The notes under the pieces were generated by a model, which was not told the DNA's origin, made no database searches, and saw only the letters and a list, made by a program, of their open reading frames with translations. A stretch of DNA of 64,000 bases from Exophiala sp. HKRS030 (lineage: Eukaryota > Ascomycota > Eurotiomycetes > Chaetothyriales > Herpotrichiellaceae), in the NCBI GenBank assembly GCA_023897205.1, contig JAHWDD010000016.1:434001-498000 (forward strand), written 5' to 3'. A program made the translations under genes and the position numbers. Below are positions 10,018 to 22,947 of this stretch, piece by piece; positions within the stretch are counted from its first letter, which is position 1; every line of letters starts with the position of its first letter.

Positions 10018-12466
10018 ATGCAAGACACAATCTTCGCTCTCATTTGTGCCGTCACTTCTGTGACGGCTTCGGCTGTCCCTGCTTTGGGATATGAAAGGAA
10101 GCTCCTCCTCGAAGCACTTTCCAAGCGCCAAGATTCTGAAGGTAGTTGCTTCGGTGCTGAAGCTCCAGTCATAGAAGCTCCCAAAGCAAATGTCTGGGCT
10201 CCAATTAGCGCTCAAGACAACTTCGATGTCTGGACACTCTTGCATGACCCTGCAACGGGGTTGAACCTCACATATCCAGAGGATGCTGTCGTTACGGACA
10301 ATTATATCTTCTGGATCGACACCCTTCCGGTCAACAAAACAGATGTCTTACCGTATCTTGATGGAGACGGTCCCTTGCCACCGAAATACGCCCGTGCAAT
10401 TATCTTTCAGGGAGGTAAAGAAGTTCCTGATTCGCAGGAGTACTACATTGGACCACTACCGGTGTCGAGTGAAACTACTGTCCAGAGGCTCGACTACATT
10501 TACAATGGTGGCGCTGGAGGCACGGTGCCATTTGATGCGCGATACGTCGATGGTCCTAAATCAGCTGCTGTCAATCCTTTGGTTGCTTCTGCCATGGGCA
10601 ACATTTCTGATATTACCGGAGCATTGTTCGACGGTGCCGCCTTCTTTGGAGCTGGCAATAATCGCACAACACTTACGACTACGGCGGGTACTCCAGTGTC
10701 ATTTGATGGAACCCAAGGGTTCAGAAATATCATGTTTCGTTACCCAGGAACTGGCTCATATTTGACCCCGATCGATTTCTTCCTCTTGGTTGATTGCACC
10801 GGAACCGATCCGTCTCATTACTCGATAAAAGGCTATGTCACCAATTCACAATTCTTCCCCAACGAGACCGCGCTTCGGGAAGCGTTCGATGCTGGTACTC
10901 TAGCCCAGGAATACAATCAGACGAGAGACCAGTCCTGGACTCGTGTCGATTACAAGCCTGAGCTTGGCGAGAGAGCTTTAGAAGATCGGTTTGCCCCAAC
11001 GAGCCTCGAACTTGGCGGAAAGCGCTATCAGATCGACCCAGAAGCCCAATACATCGAGTATATGGGATTCTCTTTCTACGTGTCCTTCAGTCGTACCTTG
11101 GGTATCATGTTCTATGACATCAAATTCAAGGGGGAGAGAATTATCTACGAGCTTTCAATGCAAGAGGCTCTGGCACAGTACGCCGGTATGTGATGTTACT
11201 TTTTCTTCTCCTTCCCTCACTTTTGCTTCGGTCTTGATACGCGGCTAAACCTAAATAGGCAATCAACCCAAAGCGGCAAACACGGTTTACCATGATACAT
11301 ATTACAGCATGGGCACTGATCTTGCAACTTTGGTGGAAGGCTATGACTGCCCCTTTGGTTCGACGTTCTGGAATGTCTCTTTTCATGAGGGCAATGCCAC
11401 TACCATCAATCAAGACGCAATTTGCATTTTCGAGCACGACCCTGGGTTTCCTCTTTCTCGACATCGGTATGGTAGTAGTGCTGGCGACTATCCTTTCAGC
11501 GCCTTAGGAGTTGTTAAAGGAGCCGCCTTGACGATCCGTACCATCGCGACGGTGGGTAACTATGATTATTTATTTGATTACATCTATAATGTGGACGGGT
11601 CTATTGAAGTCAGCGTAAAAGCGAGCGGTTTCCTGCAGTCGAGCTTTTACTATCCCGACCAGAAAAAATTTGGACCGCGTATTGCGCCGGCTACGCAAGG
11701 ATCTTTCCACGACCACATCCTTACCTGGAAGGCAGATTTTGATCTTTTAGGAACGGCAAACTCACTCGAAAGAACTGACTTAATTGTAGTCAATCAGAGT
11801 CAGCCATGGTTTCCTGAACTTGGAGAATTTGAGCAGATGGAACTCAACGCCAGTTACCTAGAAACCGAAACCACTCTAGATTGGGCAGAAAATGGCCAAT
11901 CTATGTTCTGCGTGGTCAACCAAAATGAAACCAACATCTGGGGCGAAAAACGTGGCTATCGAATCATTCCCGGCAAGTCCAATATCCATCTTAGTGTGCT
12001 CAATTCTCCGTTCTCTCTCAAGAATAGTGAAATGGCCAAGCACCACCTAGCTGTCACTCGTCAGCACGACACTGAGCCATATGCAAACTCGGTCCAAAAC
12101 ATCAACCTACCTTCAGCACCTCAACAAGACTTCTCCAAATTCTTCGACGATGAACCAATTGAGCAAGAAGATCTGGTAGTATGGTTTAACCTTGGAATGC
12201 ATCACTTCGTCCGGGCCGAAGACATTCCTGTGACCTTGTATACAGAGGCTGCATCAAGTATCATTTTTGCTCCTCAGAACTTCAATGACAGAGCTCAAGA
12301 TGGTGATCTCAAGAACCGCCGCTGGATCACATACAACGCAACAACCGATGCGATCGCCTTCGAGACCTATGGCGTAGAGTTACCAAATTGTCCAATTGAT
12401 CTCGTAGAGCCAGTTTTCGGAATTGGACCAACCGTGGAGGAAGAGTTGATCGCGCAGACTCCATGA
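10018..12466 (+). CDS. Secreted copper-containing primary amine oxidase
   Basis: Exons 10018-11185 and 11259-12466 are joined across a 73-nt intron and encode 791 residues. Residues 1-19 form a signal peptide, and several N-x-S/T sequons follow, so the enzyme should be secreted and glycosylated. It oxidises primary amines to aldehydes with H2O2 and NH3. The catalytic domain shows the topaquinone precursor in TVGNYDY (Y491), copper ligands in FHDHILTW (H540, H542) and GMHHFVRAED (probably H705), and the general-base Asp in VYHDTYYSMG (D402). The N-terminal half has the FWIDTLPVNK and PLPVS strings seen in N2/N3 domains of this family. Fungi usually have several paralogues, some peroxisomal; the signal peptide separates this one from those. 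All key residues are present. A TATA box precedes the gene, which fits induction by amines as nitrogen source (inference). Confidence 0.93.
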
Positions 12467-13992
12467 GACTGAACAATGGAAGTCGTCCAGACGAGGAATC
12501 AAGAACTGAGGAATGATATAATGTCACAATTGTGACCAGCAGGAGCCAAGAGGCTCTTACACGGCTCAGCGCCTGCATATAGCTAGCATACATATCAAAA
12601 GATGTATATACTCTTCTTTCAGTCAATATAAATGACTTGAAGCATAACCCTTTCTCCACACATCAGTGCCAACTGTGCATACAATGCACAGTTTGATCGT
12701 TGATTTCGGAGGTGCCTCTCTCAGTCTTTGCATGACATAATCTGAGGGCATGAGTATCAAGACGCGAATCAAGTCAAAATAATAGGAAGTAATAGGAAGC
12801 TGAGATCAATAACAGCAAGTTTTGATAACCATGGTGCAGCCAGTGAATCAGGTTCTGGCGTGTGGTACGCGGGAGCTTTGTCTCTGCATGAGGCTGCATG
12901 AGGCTGACAAGGCTGACGAGGCTGCCATTGTCCTTTTAGGCCAGTCTCTTCTACATCGTCACGTCCTTAGCGAAGCCGAGGTTTACCGTGCAAAATCGGC
13001 ACGAAGAATGGTTGCAAAAGAAATTAGGACGCCCGTAACGGTCGTGAAACTGACAGCGTCTGAAATCCTGTCCTTCATTCAGACTGTAACCAGCCTTGCT
13101 GATTTGATCGGAAATAGAAATCACGGACTGTGATAGACCCTGCATTGAGGTGCTAGACCAGAGCAGGAGACGAGCCACCGCATTGTGAGATTCGCTGTTC
13201 TTCTGCGCTTGTGATTAATAGTCAGATGGAATACGAACGCCGTCAGCCTAATCAGGAAACTTCGCCCCTGGATGCCAAGAAATCTCCTGAATTTCAGGGG
13301 AAGCCTTGCCTATCTAGAGATCACGTGGGTGGACGACCTTCTGCAGCCCTCGAAGGCGTTGACGTGTGCGACGAGAGGTGGGACCATGGTTTTGTGCTCC
13401 TCGTATCTTCTTGTAATGCAAGCATATGTTGGAGTCGAAGTGTCTCGACTGGTATGCGTCTTACGAGGTAAATGGGAAGAGAATAAATGTTGACGATACT
13501 CAGCCTGATACTAGGTTCACCGCTAGCCCTGGAAGACCTAAGTTCTTGGCGTTCTGTACTTCGGAAGAGCACGGTTGGCGATAATATGCAGTGAAAGCGC
13601 ATTCAGCTGAGACAAGATGTGAGCAAATTGAAGGACATTCGCTGTTATGTGAAGACATACGTAAAACATGATAGCGTCAAAGAAAAACGGCTAATTCCGA
13701 GACTGAAACGGAAACTTCCTCAATCCTGGGGCATAGCCGGACGGTTTGAAAGCTTGAATGCACCTCTCTGAACCTAAAAGCGATCTTGTGGAGGCTTAGC
13801 AGGGAAGATGGTACCGTTCATTTAGTGCTAAGCGCCCTCGCCATCTCGGGAGCTCTGAAATAAGAAGAAACGCAGCCTACGCTATTGTCAAGGCTGAAGA
13901 TCTGCACTGATCAGGCTCACCAGCTGGTTCTTTCTTCAGGCCATTCAGACTTTGAACATCCACACTGCTGGATCGAGTGACCCCGACTGACA
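12467..13992. other. Intergenic, no gene recognised
   Basis: This 1.5-kb gap separates the amine oxidase 3' end from the start of the NLR-like gene. Short frames of up to 103 codons are present but none shows family features. The last few hundred bases should contain the NLR promoter; no clear core element was seen. Confidence 0.6.
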
Positions 13993-16900
13993 ATGGTAAT
14001 CCTCTATTCATCTAAAGATTGGCCTCTACTGAATTCGATAGGACATTACACCTTCCGATATTGGCATCACAGTTCTTCACCCAGGAGGTGATTCGCCGCT
14101 AGTTGAGTAAGTGAGGACTGAATAGCCAGGGTGGATATTTGTGCTCACGAGAGGTGGTAGTGTTGTTGCTGTGCACGGCCTGAATTCATCACCAAGCAGA
14201 TGCTGGTCAAAGAATGACAGAATCTGGCTCAGAGACTATCTCCCTGCCGCAGTTCCAGCGGCCAGGATATGTACTTTTGGATACAATGCTGCCATTCTCG
14301 AAGATGCGTCCCGTGCGCGTATTCGCGACCATGCACAATCATTATTGCAGGATCTCTCCGATCACCGACAAGCAAACGAAGTAAGCCGTTAAAATTCCCT
14401 ATCTGCAGACGTCAGAAGCTAATGGAGGACTCAGGAACGGGAACGCCCAATAGTTTTCATCTGTCACTCTCTTGGTGGAATCATAGTCAAGCAGGTATGC
14501 ACAGCTGCTGATACACCATGATTTGACGCTGATTTATGTTGATTTGAAGGCACTTGTAATGGCTAACACCAATGTGAGATTCGGTGACATCAAAAGGGCG
14601 ACATCAGGGATTTTGTTCCTTGGCTGTCCACATCGCGGGTCGGATACCGCGTCACTTGGACAGATAATTGCGAGGATTGCGAAAGTGACGCTTTTTCTGA
14701 AACCCAAGACTCAGTTACTCGAGTCACTTGAACGAGACTCTGAGCAGCTCTATGATCTATCGGAGGAGTTCTCTTACATGCATTCGCAGTTCAAGATTGT
14801 CAGCTGCTATGAACAGAAAGAAACAGCGTTCACACGAATTTTTCGACCAATGTCTACCATGGTATGATACATCTTTTCTGTTACTTCGCAACCAAAATCA
14901 CTAAGAGTTCATATGCAGGTCGTTCCAGAGCACTCGGCAAAGCTTGGTATCGAAAATGAAGTTCTAGTGGCAATGAACACTGACCATCGTGGAATATGTA
15001 AATTTGATAGTTCGACTGACCCTGACTACACAAGGGTAGCAAACAGAGTCAAAGAGCTTGTTGGGGAAGCTCGAACCATGACAAAGAAGCCTCCTCAAGC
15101 AGGTAATACTCAATGATTCTGCCGCAGACAAAGCATATCTAATATCGATTTCAGTACATGTTGTTCCTGTTGTCAGTCAACCTCCGTCGAGTTTAGATGC
15201 CTTGTGTCGAAAGTATTTGTCACCAGCGGATTATTCACGAGATTTTCGACTGCATTCCAAAGCTAAGCTGCCCTCGACGTGTAACTGGATTTTCACCAGA
15301 ACAGAATTCGAGCTCTGGTACAACGGCACTGAGCGACAAAACCTTAATTTGTGGATTCATGGGTGAGTCCTCCGATATCTGTATCATGGTTCTGATATAA
15401 CTATGCGAACAGGAAGCCTGGGTGTGGCAAGACTATCCTGGCGTCGGTGCTGATCCAGAATCTGCAAAAGATCAGTACCTCACCTCTCATTTACTACTTC
15501 TGTAGTAGTCAGAACACTGCGGGCGTCGCTCAAGAGGACAAAACTCTTCCCTCAACACTATTGAGGACATTGATCTATCAACTTGTCCGACATAACCCGA
15601 CACTCTTCGCACAAGTGAACGATGTCTATGTGGACCTAGCAGGAAGCGAACCGATGATGGACGAATTGTGGACTCTATTCACCGACCTGTTAAGGACTTT
15701 TTCTGATGTTGTTTGTGTGATTGATGGTCTTGATGAATGCGACGAAAATGAGCTACGTTCGTTTGTTCCTCTATTGGCGACTCTGAACCAAGATACAACT
15801 CACGCGAACCTCCTTGTGACTAGCCGAAACCTGCCAGTCATATCGTCAAGCCTGTCAGATCCAGATTCTGGCTTTAAACACCTGCGCATCGGCGCCACAG
15901 ATGTTAAAGACGACCTCCAGACATTCATTCAGCATCAGATGCAAGTATCGCAAAGACTGAAAAGGCTCGAGTCCGGCTTGAAAGCTAAAGTCATTGAATC
16001 GCTATTGAGCCAAGCAGATGGAATGTTCATCTATGCCAAATTCATCCTTAGCGATCTTGAAGCCCAACCTCATGCAAGAGGAATCGAGCAAACTCTTCAA
16101 TCACTCCCATCAGATCTGTCCGAAGTCTACCAGAGAACGTTCAAAAGGTTGGAGGATGCCAACAAAACAACTTTTCAAAAAGACCTTGCAGGGTTAGTTT
16201 TCAATTTCGCCTTATTCGGCTTACGACCTCTACGTGTTACTGAACTTTCGGAGGCATCACAGCTAGAAGGAGACCATCCTTGCCTACAGAAGGAATTGGA
16301 CTTCAATATCGACGGTCATGGTAAGGACGAGATTGAACGTGTCTGCGCACCATTTATTGAGGTCGTAGAATCGGAAGCTCGGATTGTCCACCACTCGGTT
16401 CGTGAATTTTTGCAACGAAAAACATCTGAGCCGACCTTTCTTGTGCCAATACAAGATGCCCACTTGTCGATCCTTCGGCTTTGCATTCAATATCTCAAAC
16501 TGGAGGTCTTTGCGACGCCTCTGAGCAAAAAAAGGTTTGCTCGCCGTTCGAAGGATGAATTGGTCCACACCCATCCCTTTTTGGAGTACGCCGGACTGAA
16601 TTGGTCGGCTCATCTTTCGGGGCAACCAAATCTCCAGAAGCTTTGTTGGAGTATTCCAAGACTGTGGTAGCATTCTTGGAATCTAAAAGCTGTCTCACAT
16701 GGGTAGAAGCTGTACTTGTCATTTCTGATTTAGGGCTTTTCGAACCAATCTTGGCCAATATCGAGCGGTGGGCCAACATTTCCCTCCGTGGAAGTTCAAC
16801 TCTATCTGGCATAAATCTCTGGGTCCAAAACTTCAGACGATCTTGCTTTGACTGGGCGAATACTCTCTCAATCGATCCTGGCGAGTTGCATCATATCGAC

Positions 16901-19622
16901 AGATTCATTCCAATTCCTGACAAAGAAGCATCACGGAAGCAAACACTTTTGAGGGCGCCGGAGGAGCAACAACGAAAGATTTTCCCAAGAGTAAGTTCAA
17001 TTCTATACACAAAAATGCTGCGACACGAGGACATGATAGTTCTATGGGATCATCGCATCGGCGGATCATCGGGAGCCGATACGGTGGTAGCCGCAATTTT
17101 CAATTGGTATACTGGGAAACTAATCACCAGTCTATCCTGTACTCTGCCTGAAACACCTGCAAGACACTCGGTGCTTGTTAGATCAGTGGTGCTTAGCGAC
17201 GATGGTAAATTCGTCGCGGCAGCGCTTCATCGCGAGCTTGATATTGATGCAGACGAGGGGGTAGAGGATGATGAACCCTATCAAATCACGACATACTTGT
17301 GGTCAGTCGAGGCCCGAGAGCGCAAGCCTTTATGGACAGTGGCTTCATCACCTCTGACCTGTTTTGACTATTCGCGTCTCGCCATAAGTTTTCCAGACAG
17401 TCACCGGATATGCTGTCCTGCCGGAGTCATTGATATCGCGACCGGAACAATTGTCACACCTCTCGATGAGCTTCTCTCCGGCTCTCCTTGTAGCAGTATG
17501 GCTCTTCAAAAATCTCTCATTGCTCTTATTCGTTCGGAGGGGCAGCTTGAGATATGGCGGTTGAAAGAGGACTCTTCGTTCGAAAGAACTAAATCGCTAG
17601 GACTCTCGAAGTTGGCTGGTGTCGATTTGCCTGATGAATCATTCTACCCATCTTCAATCCGCGACATTAGCCAGTCTTCACGTTTGATGACTCTCTGGGA
17701 TCGTGGTGGCTATGTGGTGCTGATCGACATCGAAGCCGGAACAGCCCAAACTAGGTGCATAAGCCCACATCCTGACGAACTAGTCTTTCGAATCAGTCAG
17801 GATGAGAAAAGACTTGGATTCCTTGCTATCGGCTTTGATGGTGAGCATCAACACGGTCTGATGTATTTCGACGCAGAGACACTCGACCTCGAACAAATAT
17901 ACTCTTATAATTCTGCCAAACCCCCAACAGACACAGTCTTTGAGCCTTCGGACTGCAATACTCTACATTGTTGCTATGAGCAGAAAGGGCCCACCGACTG
18001 GGTAACTGTGATTGAAAGCATCGATCTGACCAAAATCGCGCCAGACGACAACAAAAAGTTCTCACCAAACGACTACATGCGATTTAGCTTCTGCTGGTCC
18101 TCAGATGGTACCATCCTACATGTTGCTAAAGTCCCGGAACCAGATCAACCTATTTGCATCGGTCTCTCAGGGGAGCTTGAGATTCCTGCGGTAGGTAGAA
18201 AGCCTGATAATAAGTTCGACACGCTGTGGTACGTACAACCAATGCTAAAACTTGGAGCTGTAACACTCACTAACTTCATCAGGCTTGTTCAAAATGTTCT
18301 GCATCAAGAGTGGAATATTTCCGACAAAACAATCGTCACAACCAAGGACCGAGAGCAATCACGAGACGAAGCTCTGATTAGTTCCATTACTTGGAGAAAA
18401 TTCCCAGCTGTTTTCTCACCAATCCTTCCAGCTTCTCAGAGTCCTATCATATGCTTGGCTGGAAGCTCTGTGCAATGTCTAACGGCAGGTTCGCAGTCTG
18501 GCTTTGAGGAAGAGGTTCCCGACACATGGGATATGAGCAAAGTCAATAAGGGACTGGAGTTTCTCAAAGCACACTTGGAGGCATCGTCCGACGAAGAGGC
18601 GCCTATCCACGAACAAGATCTTGGGATTCATATTGTTGCAATGGAAATGTCTACTACGGCTGGAGTAGTGGCCTTCCTTGGTGGATATACTGGCATGGAA
18701 CACGAAGGAAGCAAAATGCCTTTCTTTTACAACAGCCAATTCGTTGCTATCTTTTCATTCCGGGCTGAACCAGAGCTGGTTTGGGGCTGGGCAGCGCCGC
18801 CTACCATTGCTAATGGTAATGGTCGTCTCGATTGCCTTGCAATTAGCCAACAGAAGGACCGGAAGCATCTAGCATTCTCTACAATCGACAGCTCGAACGG
18901 TGGGCTTTTTATGGTAAACTATGATTCAAAGGTTGCAAGTCCAGTGAAGATTTCCGGTGAGTTTTAGAGAAATCGCTGACACATTATCCAATGCAAGACA
19001 TGGCTAACTATTGTGAAAAGGATCATACGCCAATCAAATTCTTTTCAACCCTGATGGCACGTGCCTCTTTGCCATCACATCCGGAAACCGATTCAAGGAG
19101 GACAACTCAATAACGCTGAACATCTACAGCACTGAAGCACACTTTCGTCTCCGCAGTCTCCAGTTCGAGCAACCTTTCTGTAGTCTGGCCATGAGATTTC
19201 CAAGTTGGAAGTTTGACCATACAGCTGGGGACGAGAACGTCATTCGCATGGTACACACATCCGATTCGGAGCTTTACGCTATTGAGGCCAAAATTCTGCC
19301 TGACGAGTATAAGCTTCAGTATCGTAAGCTCGGCTCTTTGCCCAGAACAACATCTGGCTGGGCCGAATCAACTTGGGCAGTGGAGGACAGAAACGATGGA
19401 GTCGGCGAGAGGCTCAATGTGGCTTTCGGACTTTCCAATGCCCCACCCGTCTTGTTATCTTATCCAGTATGCAAGGCTGGAGAGTGGGAAGAGAGTCCCC
19501 TCACCTCACTCGAGGAGATTTCTGAGACTGATCTCGATGACATTTTGGAAGCGATCGAAGTTTCCGAAAGAATGCTTGACAGTCTCCGCCTCGATCATGT
19601 TGACACAGCGCAAGAGATCTAA
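13993..19622 (+). CDS. NLR-like protein: alpha/beta hydrolase - NACHT - beta-propeller
   Basis: Ten exons: 13993-13995 (ATG only), 14042-14106, 14161-14380, 14435-14494, 14550-14861, 14919-15102, 15155-15362, 15413-18228, 18283-18956 and 19021-19622. With one base restored in the G run at 16619-16622 the total is 1714 residues. Residues ~20-250 are an alpha/beta hydrolase of the PGAP1/DUF676 type (VVAVHGLN, then VFICHSLGG with Ser108 in GxSxG, then FLGCPHRGSD). NACHT follows: Walker A GKPGCGKT (351-358), Walker B VIDGLDECDE (D455 region), sensor-like LLVTSRN and a helical extension with HHSVREFL. The C-terminal ~900 residues hold WD40-like strands (LSDDGKFVAA, CWSSDGTILHVA, FNPDGTCLFAI), i.e. 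a probable propeller. Fungal NLRs of this design act in non-self recognition; here the effector would be the hydrolase. The HET gene faces it convergently 430 bp away. Confidence 0.88.
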
Positions 19623-20052
19623 GACGGGAAACCAGGGAATCTGATTGAGAGAATTAGGTAGCTGGATGACACGGTCGATTCTCTGAAAAAGCTCTCGGGA
19701 TAAACTTTAGCAATCACCCACGAGCCCCATGCCTCATCTCACTGATTTAGAATATACCGCATCTCTGATTCGAATTGCCCTTCCAAACCTCTCATCAATA
19801 ACTTCGTCTATGGTTCGTGGCGTAACGAAATTTCTATAGCTCTGGCTGGAAAATACGTATAAGCAACGGCGCTGATCTAGCAATCTAGCGGCATGCTCAA
19901 CACTCACAAAAGGCGGAAGCTCATTGTCTGAAATCCTTCCTGAAGAGCCTGTTATGTTTGGCAATGAGTGCCTGTTGGCTACTGTTTCTAAGTAAAATCG
20001 TATCGGTCATACCGCACATGTCCTGCCGATGATGTCCTCGAATTCGTAAGGC
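19623..20052. other. Convergent intergenic spacer
   Basis: This 430-bp spacer lies between the 3' ends of the NLR-like gene (plus) and the HET gene (minus). A 76-codon minus frame has no recognisable features. No terminator or repeat was seen. Confidence 0.6.
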
Positions 20053-22515
20053 CTAACGAATTGCGAACTCCTGGGTAAAGCGAGATCGACTTTGCAAGAC
20101 ACTCTCAGCCTCACCATGCATAAGTCCATGCAAGTAGCACTCTCCGACCAGTGAATAATATCCATCCTTTTGTGGCCGCAACACATATGGAACACTACCG
20201 CCCAGGATGATGCAAACAATATCTCCTGCCTGGGCACCTATGGGAATATTTGCCAGTCGGCCGTGACTTGTTGAAGCGAATCTACGTGCCCTTGACCAGT
20301 GAATCATCGCGGGATAGAAATGCTTTGACAGACTGCGATGCTCATCCACTAAGAGGAATTCGAGCATGCTTTGCCCTGGCCGAACGGAAATATGACCTGA
20401 GCGCAGAAGCTTGTAGAGACGAGTGTTCCTCATGTCATAGTCTTGAGAAACGCGAGGAGTTTGCATGAAATCGCAGTCTGCCGGAATGCATTTGTTTGAT
20501 CCCTCGATGAACGAAGCCAGTCCCATAGAGTCCACCAATTGGCTATCAGAGAAATTTGGACTTGGCAAACCGGAGAGAAGCCTTCTGCAACACAAAGTCA
20601 GGGTGAAATCTCTCCATGTGAGCGGTGAACCATGACTCGAAATCGATCTCGCCTTGGATGCAATGCTTGCACATTCAGAAAGCCATGCTGTGCGTTTCAG
20701 CACCGCGTCATGGATAATTCCACACAACTGAGTGGCTTCTTCTTCATTCCAGACTCTATAGCTTGACGCCATGAGAAATAGAAGTGCCCTTGAATCTGCC
20801 GTGGACGACTCTGAGGCAGGCGTACTAGCCAGTATCTCCAGCTTATCAACTTCCCTGCCAACTAGGTGCAGAATTTTATTGTTGCCAGAGAATGCCACCC
20901 TGCGGAGACCGTAAAAGTTTTCTTCTCTCATGTTCTTGATGTACCAAGATTTCAGAACTGGGCGCACTGGCCTGAAGATACCGTCAGCACATCTCCATTG
21001 CGCGTCAGGCGTCCTGACCGAAATCTTTGTTGCGGGTGTGAATCCTAAAACTGGGCCAACCTCGGAAGTTTCGAAGGACATGTATACTCTGGGGTCATTA
21101 GGCTCATCACTGACAGCCAGCAGTGCAGCAATTCTGGACTGATCAGATATTGATAGGTTGGGAACCCACGATGGGATCAACAGGGTCGAAGTAGTTGCGG
21201 GGTCTCGGGGGAATGAAAGGAGACGTAAGTCTCCCCGCTTCGCCAGATTCCAGATGGCAAATCTGTGGTATACATCCTCGACACTTGACGCATAGTCTGG
21301 ACCTACCTCCCAATCGGCATCAGTCACATCTTTTGCAAGGCCAACCAGAGCAAATATCTTATCTCGTGGGTCTTTGACCTTGAATCTTGACGTGGCAAAA
21401 ACCAAGTCAAGAAGACCTTGGTTCTTTCCCGGATCCAGGAACCGGCTTCTGATGCTCTCTAGGCATGAAACCTTGGCGATGTTCTCGGAAGCCCTAAAAG
21501 GCGCTATTGGGGATCTTGTCAGCAGATCCTCGAGGTCTGCGCAGAGTTTTGAGATGTAGTGCCACGGCAAAGTCTCTGTACCAAGGACGACCCATGCTTC
21601 TTTTGCCTGACACACTTCCTGCACAATCCAGAGACGCTCAAACCATGGCTTCTCGAAGAGATTCAAGACAACGTTTAGATCTTGAGCCTTTGAAATCAAC
21701 TGGCGTGACTCAATTGCAAGTTTAATGATGCCTAAGGCTCCACGAGTTTTTTCACAGGTGTCTCCAAGACATATCCAAACCATTTCTGCTCCCTGAAAGA
21801 TCTTTCCAATAATTTGGATTTGCCGACTCCGCTCCTCCACGTCAGTCTGGCTAATGCATAAAGCGTCCACCCATACTCTGACGGCTCTGCCAGGGTGCCG
21901 AACCGCAGAAAGAGCATCGTAAAGACTTCTTGTCACCTGGACTTCGACGCCATCGCAGAGTATGGTTTCAGTACCTGAGGAAGTAGTCCAGCAGTAGGAG
22001 ATCGCCTTATATGTTGGCGCATTGGTGAGGGGGAACTCTTCGAGGCTGCAATGGATGACAGGTTCGGTACCTGGCAAGATCTGTAGGAGGCGGAAATGGT
22101 CTGAACTTGACAAGGGTCGCCATTGATGATACGGGTTCGTGGTGATTATGGGCCTTGAGACATCTCGCGGAGTCGTTGTTGTGGTGGACTTGGTTACCCA
22201 CCAAGCTTCATTTTCTCTAACTGCTTGCTCGTGAGCCTCGTGTAGTTCTCGGGAAGCACGCGCCTCCATCACCGGGAACAACCAGATGGGACATGTGAAA
22301 ACGAGAACATTCCAAGCGATCCACACTTTCACAAAGATTGATTTGACATTTGTTGAGGTTGACTGCTTGAGGTCTGATGCCTTCGTTCGATAGTTTACCG
22401 ACCCACTATGTCGCCGCCAATGCCTTGGAAATATCGACGAGTTATAGATAGCAACGCAGCGTCCGCTTCCCTGATAACGGTATTGATAGTACCGAATATG
22501 TTTCATATTTATCAT
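20053..22515 (-). CDS. HET (heterokaryon incompatibility) domain protein
   Basis: A single uninterrupted frame encodes 820 residues from the ATG at 22515. The HET domain (~169-330) shows its three landmarks: YKAISYCW, VWVDALCISQTDVEERSRQI and RLWIVQEVCQAKEAWVVLG. The next ~450 residues match the usual pattern of HET proteins (DPRDKIFALVGLA, then LIPSWVPNLS) and end with GDIVCIILGGSVPYVLR plus YYSLVGECYLHGLMHGEA, a typical C-terminal block. The first 82 residues look unlike the family and include a hydrophobic segment (VWIAWNVLVFTCPIWLFPV). A second ATG at 22269 (M83, MEARASRELHEAHEQA) may be the true start, or the first part may hide an unrecognised 5' intron. HET proteins trigger cell death on non-self fusion. 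Lying between the NLR-like and patatin genes, it probably belongs to one allorecognition locus (inference). Confidence 0.9.
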   Translation of the reverse strand: MINMKHIRYYQYRYQGSGRCVAIYNSSIFPRHWRRHSGSVNYRTKASDLKQSTSTNVKSIFVKVWIAWNVLVFTCPIWLFPVMEARASRELHEAHEQAVRENEAWWVTKSTTTTTPRDVSRPIITTNPYHQWRPLSSSDHFRLLQILPGTEPVIHCSLEEFPLTNAPTYKAISYCWTTSSGTETILCDGVEVQVTRSLYDALSAVRHPGRAVRVWVDALCISQTDVEERSRQIQIIGKIFQGAEMVWICLGDTCEKTRGALGIIKLAIESRQLISKAQDLNVVLNLFEKPWFERLWIVQEVCQAKEAWVVLGTETLPWHYISKLCADLEDLLTRSPIAPFRASENIAKVSCLESIRSRFLDPGKNQGLLDLVFATSRFKVKDPRDKIFALVGLAKDVTDADWEVGPDYASSVEDVYHRFAIWNLAKRGDLRLLSFPRDPATTSTLLIPSWVPNLSISDQSRIAALLAVSDEPNDPRVYMSFETSEVGPVLGFTPATKISVRTPDAQWRCADGIFRPVRPVLKSWYIKNMREENFYGLRRVAFSGNNKILHLVGREVDKLEILASTPASESSTADSRALLFLMASSYRVWNEEEATQLCGIIHDAVLKRTAWLSECASIASKARSISSHGSPLTWRDFTLTLCCRRLLSGLPSPNFSDSQLVDSMGLASFIEGSNKCIPADCDFMQTPRVSQDYDMRNTRLYKLLRSGHISVRPGQSMLEFLLVDEHRSLSKHFYPAMIHWSRARRFASTSHGRLANIPIGAQAGDIVCIILGGSVPYVLRPQKDGYYSLVGECYLHGLMHGEAESVLQSRSRFTQEFAIR

Positions 22516-22947
22516 ACTCGTACCAGTGCTTGCATCTGGTACTCATCAGCTTTTCTGCTCGTGATGTGCTGGGTTGCAAGATGTGTTGCAGCCTGATCAT
22601 AAAATGGCAGAAATGGGGCCGTCTGTGCCGTCCAATCAAAACTAAATATCAGAGCAGTGACGGTCCTTGTAAGCGAAACAAGTAGTGTGATGCTTCAAAT
22701 ACCTTAATGGATATGGTGGGCGGCCTTAAATGACACGATTTTGTACCTGCAACGAAGTGCTTCGAACCAAGTTCAACGTAGTCTTTCAGACCTGCATGTA
22801 TTTCCTCTAGGTATTGTACCTTAACCCCAAGAAAGAAATTTCAGCTTTTTCATTCAAACAATATATCAGCAATTTCCAATGAAAGTACGTAAAAACCGCA
22901 TCTGCTAGCATTTTCTTGTCAATGAATACAAACGAATGTACAGATGG
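22516..22947. other. Intergenic, no gene recognised
   Basis: This 432-bp gap contains the 3' flank of the patatin gene and, given the minus orientation of both neighbours, no opposing promoter apart from that of the HET gene. The sequence is fairly A/T-rich from 22650 to 22930. No repeat or RNA gene was identified. Confidence 0.55.

Noticed and set aside
14141..14392. Start of the NLR-like gene at 14141
   Set aside because: The codon is GTG. Upstream micro-exons (13993-13995, 14042-14106) join in frame to give PLVDVVAVHGLN.
16601..18967. Independent 788-residue gene downstream of a NACHT gene
   Set aside because: The frame continues the NLR after a one-base loss in a G run; no promoter or good start is visible and the exon is continuous.
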